A stretch of 10,000 nucleotides of DNA from Actinidia chinensis (taxonomy: Eukaryota; Streptophyta; Magnoliopsida; Ericales; Actinidiaceae), in NCBI GenBank assembly GCA_009663005.1, contig VIGQ01001041.1, forward strand, positions 1-10,000, written 5' to 3'. How positions within the stretch are numbered: the first letter of the stretch is position 1; every line of letters starts with the position of its first letter. Positions 1-8,251 of this stretch are shown here, piece after piece. Under the pieces are notes generated by a model. That model saw only the letters and a program-made list of their open reading frames with translations. It had not been told where the DNA came from and made no database searches. The position numbers and the translations under genes are program-made.

Positions 1-689
1 AGAATATTATTAAAAGTTAAGGGTGAAAGTGTGAATTTAACCTATGTGGGTTTAAATTGAAGATGCAAACGCTGGGTAAAATTAAGAACATAGAAGTTAA
101 GAGAGATAATGAAAATTATATAAAGTTGTAAGGGAAAAAGTGTAATTTTGACACAAAAATTGGGTGTGTCATCAACCCCGTCACTTTTCCTCTTTCCCTC
201 TTCTATATACATGCGTATATCTTATCTACCTTTTTACTGATCCAAAAGAAAAGAAAATGAAAGAAACATAGAGAGGAATGAGAAAGAAAAGGAACAGAGG
301 GGTTTGCATGTAAACATTGTGGTAAACTTCTCCTTGATTTTTGATTACTTACTTGATGTATTATTTTAGTTTTAATGACCTATTAATCATTTGATTTTTT
401 GAAATCTTTTAGTATTTAGGTTGTTTTGTGAATTGTAATAAACGGTTTGTTTTTAGAAAATCAAATGGGTTTTGAAGAAAGAGAGGGAAGATAACAGTTT
501 ACTTCCTTTTTAAAGTATGGAAAATTGTGTTATATTTTACTAAATTGATTGTCCTACTTCAATGAATTTAATTGGGATAAGCTTATGCAATTCCAGTGTA
601 TATATATAGATTATACATATACATACACGGTGTTGTGTGGTTGTTTATTATCTATTGGTATATATCTTTTTTAAAAAGGTGAGTGAACA

Positions 690-1390
690 GGACCAAATGA
701 CCACCAACTTTTCTTTCCCATTTTGCCCATCATCCAACATAAGGCTTTTTTAACCGGTAAATTACAGTTTTTCAGGTCCCTAGATTTTTGATAATTAAAA
801 TTTGTCCATATAGTTTTTGTTTCATTAACAGATTGGTTCCTAGAGTTAATGGATAATTAACAGATGGTCCCTAAAATTGTAGTAAATTCATTTTCAACCT
901 TTCAATTTGGTTATATTCAATTTGGGTCCAATTTTTTTGTTTTGTCAATTTGAACCCCTGATAATATTTTTTCCCCCCAATTTTGTTTGCCCCTAACCAT
1001 TCTTTTTCAATTAACTATTTTTTTTTTCTGATTCACATTCACACCTCGAACCATTTCTTTGTTTTGATTTTGACCTTAACTAATTTTGTTTTCTTCAAAT
1101 TTTGCCCCTAACAATTTATTTTAATGTTAGTGAATAGTAACCATTTACCACCATTTTTTTTAATTTTGCCCCTAGCCATTTTGTTTGTTCTATCATTTTT
1201 TTTTTTGATTTTTTTCCTAACCATTTTTTTTTGTATTTGCCCCTAATAATTTTTTTTTCCGATTAACATTTTTTTTTAATTTTTCCCTCACGCATTCTGA
1301 TTTTTTAATTCGAATACTCGCCAGGCGCATCGCGCGGCATTCCCCACTAGTAGATAAATATACACTCTTAAGGAAAAGAAAACAGAGTAG
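690..1390. repeat. T-rich insert private to the left LTR, with degenerate repeats
   Basis: The left LTR aligns with the right copy on both sides of this stretch: the (TA)n/CACG block near 600-640 and the GGCTGCCCAGG block near 1440. The right copy has only about 60 bases between these blocks, so about 0.7 kb is extra here. It contains two sets of degenerate repeated phrases. GGTCCCTA-like units lie near 775, 803, 835 and 865, and GCCCCTAACC-like units start at 989, 1104, 1168 and 1239 between long T runs. No clear terminal inverted repeat or target duplication was found, so the class and exact limits are open. It could be a decayed DNA transposon or repeat expansion. Confidence 0.5.
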
Positions 1391-2041
1391 GAAGAAGAAA
1401 ACAGAGAGTGGGTCCGCACACTTTTGCTGTGTTAAGGGCTGCCCAGGACTCGAAAGTAATCTAGTGTGGTCGTCGCCTATAAGACCTGCGTGCACCCTAT
1501 TTAAAAATTGTCAAATGAGAAGTTTTTAATTAGTCGATGAATAGTCTATTCTTAGGTTTTTTTTCAGCATGTCTGATCCAATTTTAGGGTCCTTTAGACA
1601 TTTCTAAAGTAAAAAGAGTGGGGACATAAAGTGTGATCGGTAGGGATTTTGCAATGTGTTTTGACAATCAACGATGAAAACTGTTCAAATCGCCTAAAAT
1701 TTTAGTAGAGTGTAACTAACTATCCACTTATGAGAATCCATCGGATTAATTATAAATTTTTATAGACTGAGTTGTAATATATTGTACTGTGCACTGATAA
1801 TTGGTGATTAACGGAACTAAGGAAGGAGAAAGCCGTCAAGGCAAACTTAGGTGTGACTGACTGCGGTGTGAGTGCGGTGACGGGAGAAATAAAATATATG
1901 ATAATCTTAGTTCATATTGATTTGCTTGGCTATATTATAATTGGTGATGAGAATAATCTATGAGGTGATTATGTTGATTAGAAATGAGGCGTCTGACAAT
2001 GCATGTTATTTATCTTGTGTGCGTGCATTGTACTGGTGAAA

Positions 2042-2062
2042 GTTAACCACGGTTGGGTTAAC
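2042..2062. repeat. Perfect 7-bp inverted repeat inside the left LTR
   Basis: GTTAACC at 2042-2048 and GGTTAAC at 2056-2062 form a perfect 7 bp stem with a 7-base loop. The matching place in the right copy (about 5800-5826) is disrupted by a run of ten G, so the hairpin is not kept there. It may be chance. Confidence 0.5.
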
Positions 2063-2255
2063 TAAGGCTTAGTCACAGTGGACTAGCCTAGGGTGCCACT
2101 GGGGCATTCCTTTATAACGGCCAACAAATATTTGGGCCACTTTCTAAATTCGCGGGTGCACTGGTGGGTGAAATGCATTATTGCATATACATTCTTTATT
2201 GATGGATATCCTATGATGGCTTTATTTGTATCATTCTTTATGAGTGATTATCTAT

Positions 2256-2283
2256 TGTGAGCATGTTGATTTATTAGCTCACA
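2256..2283. repeat. Conserved LTR hairpin, left copy
   Basis: TGTGAGC at 2256-2262 and GCTCACA at 2277-2283 form a 7 bp stem with a 14-base loop. The same arms occur in the right LTR at 5580-5604 although surrounding sequence has diverged. This makes it a candidate RNA structure in the LTR transcript; that role is inference. Confidence 0.5.
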
Positions 2284-2693
2284 CCCATCACAGACCCTTT
2301 TTTAGACAGGTGAGATGAACAGTTAGCTGTCTGGTTCACTGTGGTTAATATCCTAGACGTTGGTGATCTTCCTGGTTGAGATTGGATTCTTAAGAAAGGA
2401 CTTGGGGTAGTTCTCGCTTTTGTACACTTTGTGATTGTCCTGAGTTGGACTGTACATCTGTCTTATGTTTTAAAGAGAGTATGTTTGTATCAGTTTAGAT
2501 TTGTGTATGTAATGACTATCTGTGGTTTTAGGGTTACTTAATTATCATGTATAATGAAAAAGACTGGATCCTTAGTCATGTTTTGTTTTGAGATATTTTG
2601 GTGGATAACAGTGTCGTTCGCTAGGCATTGTGGTCCTGTGCGATCACTTCCACCTATTAGCATAATTATTTTTAAGAGGTTGAGGGTGTGACA

Positions 2694-2960
2694 TCAGTAG
2701 TCCCTCCTACGTGGGACAACTTGTCCCTTGGAGTTTTACATGATTTTATTAGTCCTCAAGTAGTCCGGGGATACTTGGTCGGGTATCAGCATGCCCAATG
2801 TTAATGATAACGGGATAGTGATACTACTTAAATTTTTTAGGTGTAAGTTTGCTTGATTTTTTAATTGAGGCTAAATTGATGCTTCTTCTCACTCATAATT
2901 AGTTGGTGGAGTGTTGGTGTTGGTTGATATAATTGATGTTATTTCTTTGGATTTCCTTTA
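2694..2960. other. Unassigned intergenic stretch after the left LTR
   Basis: No coding frame or repeat homology was recognised here. An 8-base match to the common plant methionine-tRNA primer binding site (GGTATCAG, 2782-2789) lies 88 bases after the LTR end. That is too far and too short to count as a primer site. The stretch may be flanking DNA or a decayed internal region. Confidence 0.4.
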
Positions 2961-3185
2961 GAGCATTTTCAATCTAATACTCTAAAATAGTGGATCAAAA
3001 TAGGTATTGCATTCAAAAAGTAATTTTAAAAGATATTACGTATAATGTTAACTACAATGCAATTTCTCTTTGATTCTATGTTTAAAAACTCACTCAAATC
3101 TCACTAAAAAAAAACTATCATATCTTAAAAAAAGATGGGACCACCCTCTATTTTTGTTTGCATCTTTCTGTTATGGTAGAAATTT
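2961..3185 (+). mobile_element. MITE-like DNA transposon end, truncated
   Basis: The stretch opens with GAGCATTTTCAATCTAATAC, which resembles the GAGCAT(T/C)...CAAT termini of several plant miniature transposon families. AT-rich, MITE-like sequence follows up to the junction with the Tat-like LTR. The matching inverted end (GATTGAAAATGCTC) is absent downstream, so the element appears cut at about 3185. The superfamily is not assigned. Confidence 0.35.
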
Positions 3186-3406
3186 GGGGGCGAGTAACCA
3201 ACAGTCAGAATTGCTCCTAATTTCGGTATTGAATTCGGGCGACCTGCGCAAGAGAACAAACGTTACCGACTAGAGCGAGTCCATTACAAACCCCTCCAGT
3301 GTGGAAATGAGATAAAGGCGAGCAAGTAGTGAAAGCAAGAAGAATACCAGAGCTCTTAGAGTGAGAATGTGAAAGAATCGTACCTTTTCTAGGGGAAGGA
3401 AGCGGT

Positions 3407-3414
3407 CTTTTATA
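3407..3414 (-). promoter_or_regulatory. TATA box of the Tat-like LTR
   Basis: TATAAAAG on the minus strand, followed by a C/T-rich leader, is in the expected middle part of the LTR, about 350 bases from its start. It is the best core-promoter candidate in the window. Activity is unknown. Confidence 0.5.
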
Positions 3415-3717
3415 GATGGAGGAAAGAGAGCCGTGTGAGAAGATTACTAAGTAATTCTCGGGGCGGCTAAGTATGGAAGGAGATCCAAGGATTCTAAGAT
3501 AAAGGATGGTAGCTGTTCCATATTTGGGGGACCGATAGTTACCAAGACTGTAGGAGTTCAAGAGAAGGTGGAGTCCATATAATCTTATCCTAGCAGAAAG
3601 ATAGTTAAAGTCTCGACCATGTCGAGGTGGCGGTGTGAAGGGCAACCAGACCATTGGGGAGTCTAGGAACTCATCATAGACCATGAGAGAAGTTTAGCGA
3701 TGTGATAATAAGTGGCG

Positions 3718-3750
3718 AGTTCCCATCTCTAACAATCAGAGGTAGGAATT
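3718..3750. repeat. Imperfect inverted repeat at the start of the Tat-like LTR
   Basis: AGTTCCCATCTCT (3718-3730) and AGAGGTAGGAATT (3738-3750) pair at 10 of 13 positions across a 7-base spacer. It lies within the first 45 bases of the LTR. Confidence 0.4.
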
Positions 3751-3760
3751 TCCTTCATCA

Positions 3761-3773
3761 GTTGCCCCCTATG
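3761..3773 (-). promoter_or_regulatory. Polypurine-tract-like site next to the Tat-like LTR
   Basis: The minus strand reads ACCATAGGGGGCAAC immediately before the TGATGAAG start of the LTR. A short G-rich tract touching the 3' LTR is where plus-strand DNA synthesis is primed in gypsy elements. The tract is interrupted by CAAC, so this is a weak match. Confidence 0.4.
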
Positions 3774-3855
3774 GTTCAGGTTTTCTATCCAATATAATCA
3801 AATGTGATCGATACAAATGTGTTTGAAGATCTAGTGTTAAACAAACGCTAAGTAG

Positions 3856-4308
3856 ATAAAGGAACAAATCATCAAATTACCGGCTACACGACCTCAGTGT
3901 TCCGAGCATCGCGCATCGGCGCAAAAGCTCGCCCCTGCTGATGTCACAATTTCCCACCCCTGTTCTCGGGGTTCCCTTGGCCTATTGCCCAACTTGAGTC
4001 TTGCATTCCTTGCTAGCCACGTTACACGACTGGACCTACCCTCTATGACTACAATCTATGCCCTCAGTCTCGAACAATTTCTGAATTGCCCCAACTTTAT
4101 TGTTAGTGGAAACATTGATCTCATTTCTGATTTCACTCTATGTCCTTCCACCACTCACCCTAATGGTATCTTCCACATCGGGGATACGGCCTGCCCTTTG
4201 GGTATTCCCAAAATTCGTGATCACTTCGGGCTTCTGCTTTTTCATGATACTAATTCTTTGACCAAAATTTGCCTCCTTCTTGCATTAAAAGTATTTGTTC
4301 CTTCTTAG
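3856..4308 (+). CDS. Antisense open frame beside the Tat-like LTR, unknown product
   Basis: This frame is open for 150 codons, from just after a TAG at 3853-3855 to the TAG at 4306-4308, which is long for such AT-rich DNA. It lies on the strand opposite to the Tat-like LTR, about 95 bases beyond that LTR's internal edge, i.e. where the 3' internal region should be. Some plant Tat-lineage elements are known to carry an extra antisense frame between pol and the 3' LTR, and the position would fit, but the predicted protein resembles nothing I recognise. It is rich in Leu, Ser, Pro and Thr, with no clear signal peptide, membrane helix or catalytic motif. No good ATG stands at the front: candidate starts are a TTG at 3985 or an ATG at 4045. 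It may be chance or the shadow of decayed minus-strand coding sequence. Confidence 0.2.
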   Translation: MKEQIIKLPATRPQCSEHRASAQKLAPADVTISHPCSRGSLGLLPNLSLAFLASHVTRLDLPSMTTIYALSLEQFLNCPNFIVSGNIDLISDFTLCPSTTHPNGIFHIGDTACPLGIPKIRDHFGLLLFHDTNSLTKICLLLALKVFVPS

Positions 4309-4385
4309 TCTCATCTGGTTCCACAATAATGCCCTTTCATAGACACATCGGCGTAGGTTGGTAATAATAAGGCCGATAGCCCTTC
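4138..4385 (-). pseudogene. Decayed minus-strand coding-like scraps, unknown family
   Basis: Three short open segments follow each other on the minus strand: 4385-4332 (18 codons), 4333-4250 (27 codons then stop, containing EPDETKKEQILLMQEGG) and 4245-4138 (35 codons then stop, starting MKKQKPEVITNFG). The shift between the first two is a single base. The composition, with many Lys, Glu, Gln and Asp, looks more protein-like than random translation of AT-rich DNA. That suggests a broken coding region of the same older element as the Tat-like LTR. I do not recognise the family. It overlaps the antisense frame at 3856-4308, so at most one of the two readings is likely to be real. Confidence 0.25.
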
Positions 4386-5188
4386 TAATCTCATCCAGCC
4401 AGCATCAAATCTCGCGGATCCTCATTTATTTGTGCCACCGATAGATACAACCAGCACAATTGGGTGACAACCCCCATAGTCTACAACATCATTCTATTTA
4501 TGTTAAATGCTCAAATTTAGCACTAGCATTCGTACTTGCCCTTGGCATGACTTCTCCCTAAAATATCACTTTATCGAGCCCAGTCATCATGGCTTCTTAA
4601 CTCTCTTCAGATTCCCACTACCTATTACTTCCCCTACCAATAAGTATGAACAAATTTCCATTTCTGCTGCTTCCTACATCTGAGCAGTCAAATTTGTTCT
4701 CCATGCTAATATCCAATTATTGTCTTGATGGATTTCATCTGCCTAAAAGTCAAATAACATTGCCGTGAATGAATCATACAGGAATATCTAATAAAATTAG
4801 AGGTGACGTGTCACTATATTCAAACTGGAATGCAAATATATACAACATCGTAATGTTTTGATACACAAAAATCAAACACTTTTTAGCCACAAACAGGCAC
4901 AACATCAAGAACTACTATATCAATTTAAAACTATACAATTCTTAAAAATACATAACTCAAATATCTAGTCCTTATACTAATTACACAGTACAAAAAACTA
5001 TTTAATTAAAATTCAACCGCTAGGGTCACCTACCTTCAATCCGCATTCTCCCTCCTTTTCATCACCCTAAATTAAGTTTACGTGCGACAACGTCTGAAGC
5101 ACTAGGCTAGGTGAGACAAGTTATATAAAACAAACTGCACCCATGAAAACATATAAAAATCAAGTTTCATTCTATAAACAGGAAACCC
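4386..5188. other. Unassigned repeat-derived stretch
   Basis: No intact frame is seen. The minus strand of about 5110-5020 reads a GC-richer island with AATGCGGATTGAAGGTAGG and a GTAGGTGACC splice-donor-like phrase. Its layout resembles the TGCGGTGTG...GTGAC block of the two long LTRs (near 1863 and 6025), so this could be a third, more decayed LTR fragment; support is weak. The rest (about 4750-5000) is AT-rich with nothing recognisable. Confidence 0.3.
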
Positions 5189-5245
5189 TGTCACACCCCA
5201 AACCTAAACTCAATAATTAATGCTAATTAGGCGGGATGTGATCGA

Positions 5246-5261
5246 CAGGCCACCATGCCTG
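5246..5261. repeat. Small hairpin near the LTR 3' end
   Basis: CAGGC (5246-5250) and GCCTG (5257-5261) flank a 6-base loop, about 60 bases from the LTR terminus. The left copy keeps the surrounding block (2615-2645) but only a 3 bp stem, so conservation is weak. Confidence 0.35.
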
Positions 5262-5579
5262 CGAACGATACCTGTATTCACCTAATATTTCAACATATTA
5301 GGAGTACCTCAGTAATTCATTCATTGATAAGTAAAAAACCAAAAACCAAATCCCTAAATTAAAAACATATTACAGTATCATGAACTGAAACAGTACACAA
5401 TCCTGTATAAAACATAAACAGGATTACAACTGACACCAAAGGAACACCACTTACAAAGCGAGAACTGTCCAAGTTCTGCCAACATACAACCACAGCTAGG
5501 AAAGCTCCACGTCTAGGATCATATAATAAGGACCAGACAGCTAACTGTATTCACCTCACTGTCAAAAGGTTGGTGTGGG

Positions 5580-5604
5580 TGTGAGCTAATAACACATGCT
5601 CACA
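5580..5604. repeat. Conserved LTR hairpin, right copy
   Basis: TGTGAGC (5580-5586) and GCTCACA (5598-5604) form the same 7 bp stem as in the left LTR at 2256-2283, with an 11-base rather than 14-base loop. The loop has changed while both arms remain. Confidence 0.5.
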
Positions 5605-5809
5605 ATAGATAATCAAACTCTATGAACAATATAGATAAATATTATCAAAGATACTTCAGAATAGAGGATAATCAATGCAATCAGGCATCACCCAAAGTGC
5701 GCGCAAATTTAGATAATGTGGCCGAAATATCGAAGGCTCGTTATCAAGGAATGCCCACCCGTGCCACCCCTAGGCAGTCCCCCGTGACTAAGCCTTATTA
5801 ACCCACCAT

Positions 5810-5819
5810 GGGGGGGGGG
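5810..5819 (+). repeat. Run of ten G
   Basis: A G10 tract follows CCCACCAT inside the right LTR. The left LTR has a short mixed sequence here (ACGGTTGGG), so the run grew in this copy by slippage, or its length is a sequencing artefact. Confidence 0.7.
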
Positions 5820-6518
5820 TTTAACTTTCACCACACAACCAGTACAATGCAAGCAACAGATAAAATAAAATTGCTTGTCAGATCACCTCATTTATAACCA
5901 CCATAATCACCTCAATATAAAATCACTCCCAATAGATATATTCATCATCACCAATTTAATAGTACAGCATTCATATGAATAAGGATTATCATATATTTTA
6001 TTGTTCACCTGTCACTGCACACACACCGCAAGTAAATCACGTCGAGGTTCCTTGAGGCTCTTCTCCTTCTTTATCCTCTGTTGTCACAATTGATCCGTAC
6101 ACAAGTACAGTATAAATCACTAATGATAAAATTCGGCATACCATTTCCCCTTCAACCCAATACACGTTTTAATATGCATATCTCATGTACATAATTTAGC
6201 CTAACCATTAATATTTTTTAAGGTAAATATTGCTCATCTTAAACCCCCTAGGTGGATGCTTGAATATACTATAGACAACTCACACCTATAAATTAAATAA
6301 TTTTTCCGATGGATTCCTCATGACATGATCGTAATCATATCCTATTAAATTTCTAGTGATTCAGACAATTTTCCACGTGATTGTCACCAATCACGCTCAA
6401 TATAACTGTCAATTACCACTTTATGTAACACATTATTTTAACTTTAGAATTAGGCTAAACGGACCCTATCATTGGATTCAGAGCACTGAAAAACATAGGA
6501 AACGACTATTCATACGAC

Positions 6519-6526
6519 CCAAAACT
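6519..6526. repeat. Target site duplication of the hAT MITE, left
   Basis: CCAAAACT, identical to 6699-6706. Eight-base duplications are typical of the hAT superfamily. Confidence 0.9.
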
Positions 6527-6698
6527 CAGGGGCGGACGCAGGGGGTGGCCAGCAGGGGCTGCGGCCCCTCCTGACTTTGAAGAAATTACAAATTTTCTTT
6601 GAGTATTTTTTTTTTTACACTTTAGCCCCCCTTAAAATATATTAATTTTTTTTTTTACACTTTGGCCCCCCTGGGTTATAATCCTGGTTCCGCCACTG
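6527..6698. mobile_element. hAT-type MITE, 172 bp, non-autonomous
   Basis: The element starts CAGGGGCGGACGCAGG and ends CCTGGTTCCGCCACTG. The ends are inverted repeats with 13 of 16 positions matching. It is flanked by a perfect 8 bp duplication, CCAAAACT, which with the CAG...CTG ends points to hAT. It is too short to code for transposase, so it would depend on enzyme supplied by a related full element. It sits inside the right long LTR, and the left LTR has an uninterrupted counterpart near 1515-1540, so it arrived after the two LTR copies separated. Its interior holds an approximately 40-base tandem duplication at 6593-6672. Confidence 0.9.
6593..6672 (+). repeat. 40-bp tandem duplication inside the MITE
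   Basis: TTTTTTACACTTTAGCCCCC at 6611-6630 and TTTTTTACACTTTGGCCCCC at 6651-6670 are exactly 40 bases apart and differ at one base. Each is preceded by an AT-rich stretch and T run and followed by CT. Confidence 0.8.
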
Positions 6699-6706
6699 CC
6701 AAAACT
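6699..6706. repeat. Target site duplication of the hAT MITE, right
   Basis: CCAAAACT, identical to 6519-6526. Confidence 0.9.
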
Positions 6707-6843
6707 CATCCGATTGACCAATTTATAAACTAGATACACGATGGTTTAATAGGCGTGCCCACACTGGGTTATTTCCAGCCCTGGGCAGCCATGGAAGCAA
6801 ATATAAACTGCGCATGTTTTTGTTCTTTTCCACCAACTGCGTG

Positions 6844-6857
6844 TATATATATATATA
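6844..6857. repeat. (TA)7 microsatellite
   Basis: Fourteen bases of alternating TA inside the right LTR. A related but interrupted TA block is at about 598-625 in the left LTR. Confidence 0.8.
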
Positions 6858-6964
6858 CTTAATATCAAATAAGTACAATAATAAGACCATTTAATTTTTC
6901 CTTCAAAATCAACTCAATTCAATAGAATAATGAATTCAATAGAATATATTCCATAATTTTTATG

Positions 6965-6975
6965 TATATATATAT
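6965..6975. repeat. Short (TA)n run
   Basis: Eleven bases of alternating TA in an AT-rich part of the right LTR. Confidence 0.6.
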
Positions 6976-7169
6976 GGTTTCTTTAAGGAATTAAATATCA
7001 CGTCCTCTTCTCTCTTTTTACAAAACCTCCAATTTCGAAAGAATATCCTTGCCCATTTCAACAACTGCATGCTATAAATCTTCAATAATCTAAATACTAC
7101 ACTTACATAAAAAATAATGATAAAATTTACTTACAATTGTTTAAAAACCCAATGTTCTTTAAAACCCTA

Positions 7170-7255
7170 TTTTCCTTTTCCTTCTCCCGCGTTCTCCTCT
7201 CTCCCTCCGGCTGTCTCTCTTTTCTTCCTCTCTTTTCTTTGTTTTGTTTTTATGA
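7170..7255. repeat. Pyrimidine-rich tract (inner)
   Basis: A C/T-rich stretch on the + strand, equal to a purine-rich leader on the LTR's own minus strand. It resembles the outer tract at 8091-8225 in composition and in its place relative to a GTAATTTT block, which suggests an internal duplication of the leader region. Confidence 0.45.
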
Positions 7256-8090
7256 AAGCTGGTCCACCTAGCCAATCTTTCTCTCACTCCTACTCCTCAC
7301 CACACACACCAAAACATACTCTCACTCTCTTTGTCCACATGTAATACAATGGCACACATGCACACCTTACACGCATACACATTTTACCTTTTAAAATTAC
7401 AAACCTTTTTCCCTCCACTCTTTTAAGTAATTCATAACTTTAATATCTTCTTTAATGAATCCCAAGAGTTTTACATCTTTTAAATTTTAACCCCACACCA
7501 GGTTAAGTATTCACGTTTTCATCAGCCCATAATTTAATAATACATTCCACACCATCCCCGTACACACTCTCACACATATACCGCGCGTGAATTCAATCAC
7601 TAAACACCTAATTAACAAATACTATATAAATCTGCATGAATTAAAATTAGAATTGTGAGAGTTAGTTTGGTCTCACACCATTTTTGTCAATTCATGGCTC
7701 CACTAGACCAACACTTGACTATCAATCAAATACAATATGCAATAATCCCTCCACGGGACTCAATGCTCAAGTATGTCAACTATCCCTACTCTACATCAGT
7801 TTTAATTTAGTTATATTGACATTTGCGATATCTTGCCGTTCAAACGAACCATAGAACCATAGAGAGCGACCCTAACTGTTTTTGGTATGAATGCATTCAA
7901 CAATCATTTGGTCTTATCTCCTTTTAATCAAGCATGCTTATATTCTATTCTTCCTCTAGCAAAACGGGGCATCATATGAACTACATCAACCATCTCCCTC
8001 CTTATTAAACACAAGCCATGTTTTTCAAAACATAAAACATGTTATTTTTATACTATGTAATACATAATAAGACTCACCTCGTGCTTAACC

Positions 8091-8225
8091 CTGCATTCTT
8101 TCTCTAGTTCTCTTTTTCTCTAACTCTCTTTTTCTCTTTTCTTTCTTCCTTTGTCCGCGTCTTTCTTTTTTTTCTTAAGTCTCTATTGCGTTTCTTTCTT
8201 TCTTTCTATTTATTTCTTTTCTTTA
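8091..8225. repeat. Pyrimidine-rich tract (outer leader of the right LTR)
   Basis: It is mostly CTTT/TTTC and CTCT units on the + strand, so the LTR transcript would carry GA-rich sequence. It lies just downstream, in LTR orientation, of the (TA)n block, matching an untranslated leader. Confidence 0.6.
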
Positions 8226-8232
8226 AACTAAG

Positions 8233-8251
8233 TATACATATATATATATAT
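8233..8251 (-). promoter_or_regulatory. TATA-like block of the right long LTR
   Basis: ATATATATATATATGTATA on the minus strand precedes the GA-rich leader. This is the likeliest core promoter of the long LTR, but simple (TA)n repeats are common here, so the call is tentative. Confidence 0.3.

Larger units (their letters stand above)
1..2693 (+). mobile_element. Long LTR, 3' portion, Ty3/gypsy (Tekay/Del-like), left copy
   Basis: This is a non-coding long terminal repeat that enters the window from the left and ends in GGTGTGACA at 2693, the CA terminus expected of an LTR. It is recognised mainly by comparison with 5189-8524 read on the minus strand. Shared blocks occur in the same order: GGCTGCCCAGG near 1440, AATAAAATATATGATAAT near 1888, AAGGCTTAGTCAC near 2064, GCATTCCTT near 2104, GATTATCTATTGTGAGCATG at 2247 and the last 90 bases. 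Bases 1-650 match about 7480-6830 of the other copy only loosely. A purine-rich leader-like stretch (about 240-300) follows TATATACATGCGTATAT. The 5' end is outside the window, so full length and target duplication are unknown. The Tekay/Del label is inferred from LTR length and termini. No primer binding site follows at 2694, so it may be a solo or 3' LTR. Confidence 0.75.
3186..3760 (-). mobile_element. LTR of a Tat-like Ty3/gypsy element
   Basis: On the minus strand this begins TGATGAAGGAAATTCC at 3760, just after a purine tract (ATAGGGGG), as a 3' LTR would. It contains TATAAAAG at 3414-3407, a pyrimidine-rich leader, and then a GCGCAGGTCGCCCGAATTC...ACCGAAATTAGGAG block near 3250-3213 that resembles the 3' ends of Tat-lineage plant LTRs from general knowledge. 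The last bases read ACTCGCCCCCAAAT and then break into unrelated sequence; no TTGGCGCC primer site follows. An open frame of 155 codons (3684-3217, minus, ATG start) runs through it, but it resembles no protein I know and is probably incidental. No second copy of this LTR is in the window. Confidence 0.6.

Noticed and set aside
1217..1495. 92-codon open frame on the minus strand
   Set aside because: It spans the T-rich insert and the LTR junction, its translation is low complexity (Lys/Phe/Leu runs), and it matches no family.
2782..2789. Primer-binding-site-like GGTATCAG after the left LTR
   Set aside because: It is only 8 bases and 88 bases past the LTR end; a real site normally lies within a few bases.
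3070..3273. 67-codon open frame on the + strand
   Set aside because: It crosses the MITE-like fragment into the Tat-like LTR and has no family resemblance.
6356..6574. 72-codon open frame on the + strand
   Set aside because: It runs across the boundary between LTR sequence and the hAT MITE, so it is made of two unrelated non-coding elements.
7117..7344. 75-codon open frame on the + strand
   Set aside because: It is the translation of a pyrimidine-rich tract in the LTR (Ser/Pro/Phe-rich) on the strand opposite to the element.
7848..7862. Short ACCATAGA tandem repeat
   Set aside because: Fewer than two full 8-base copies, within chance expectation for this composition.
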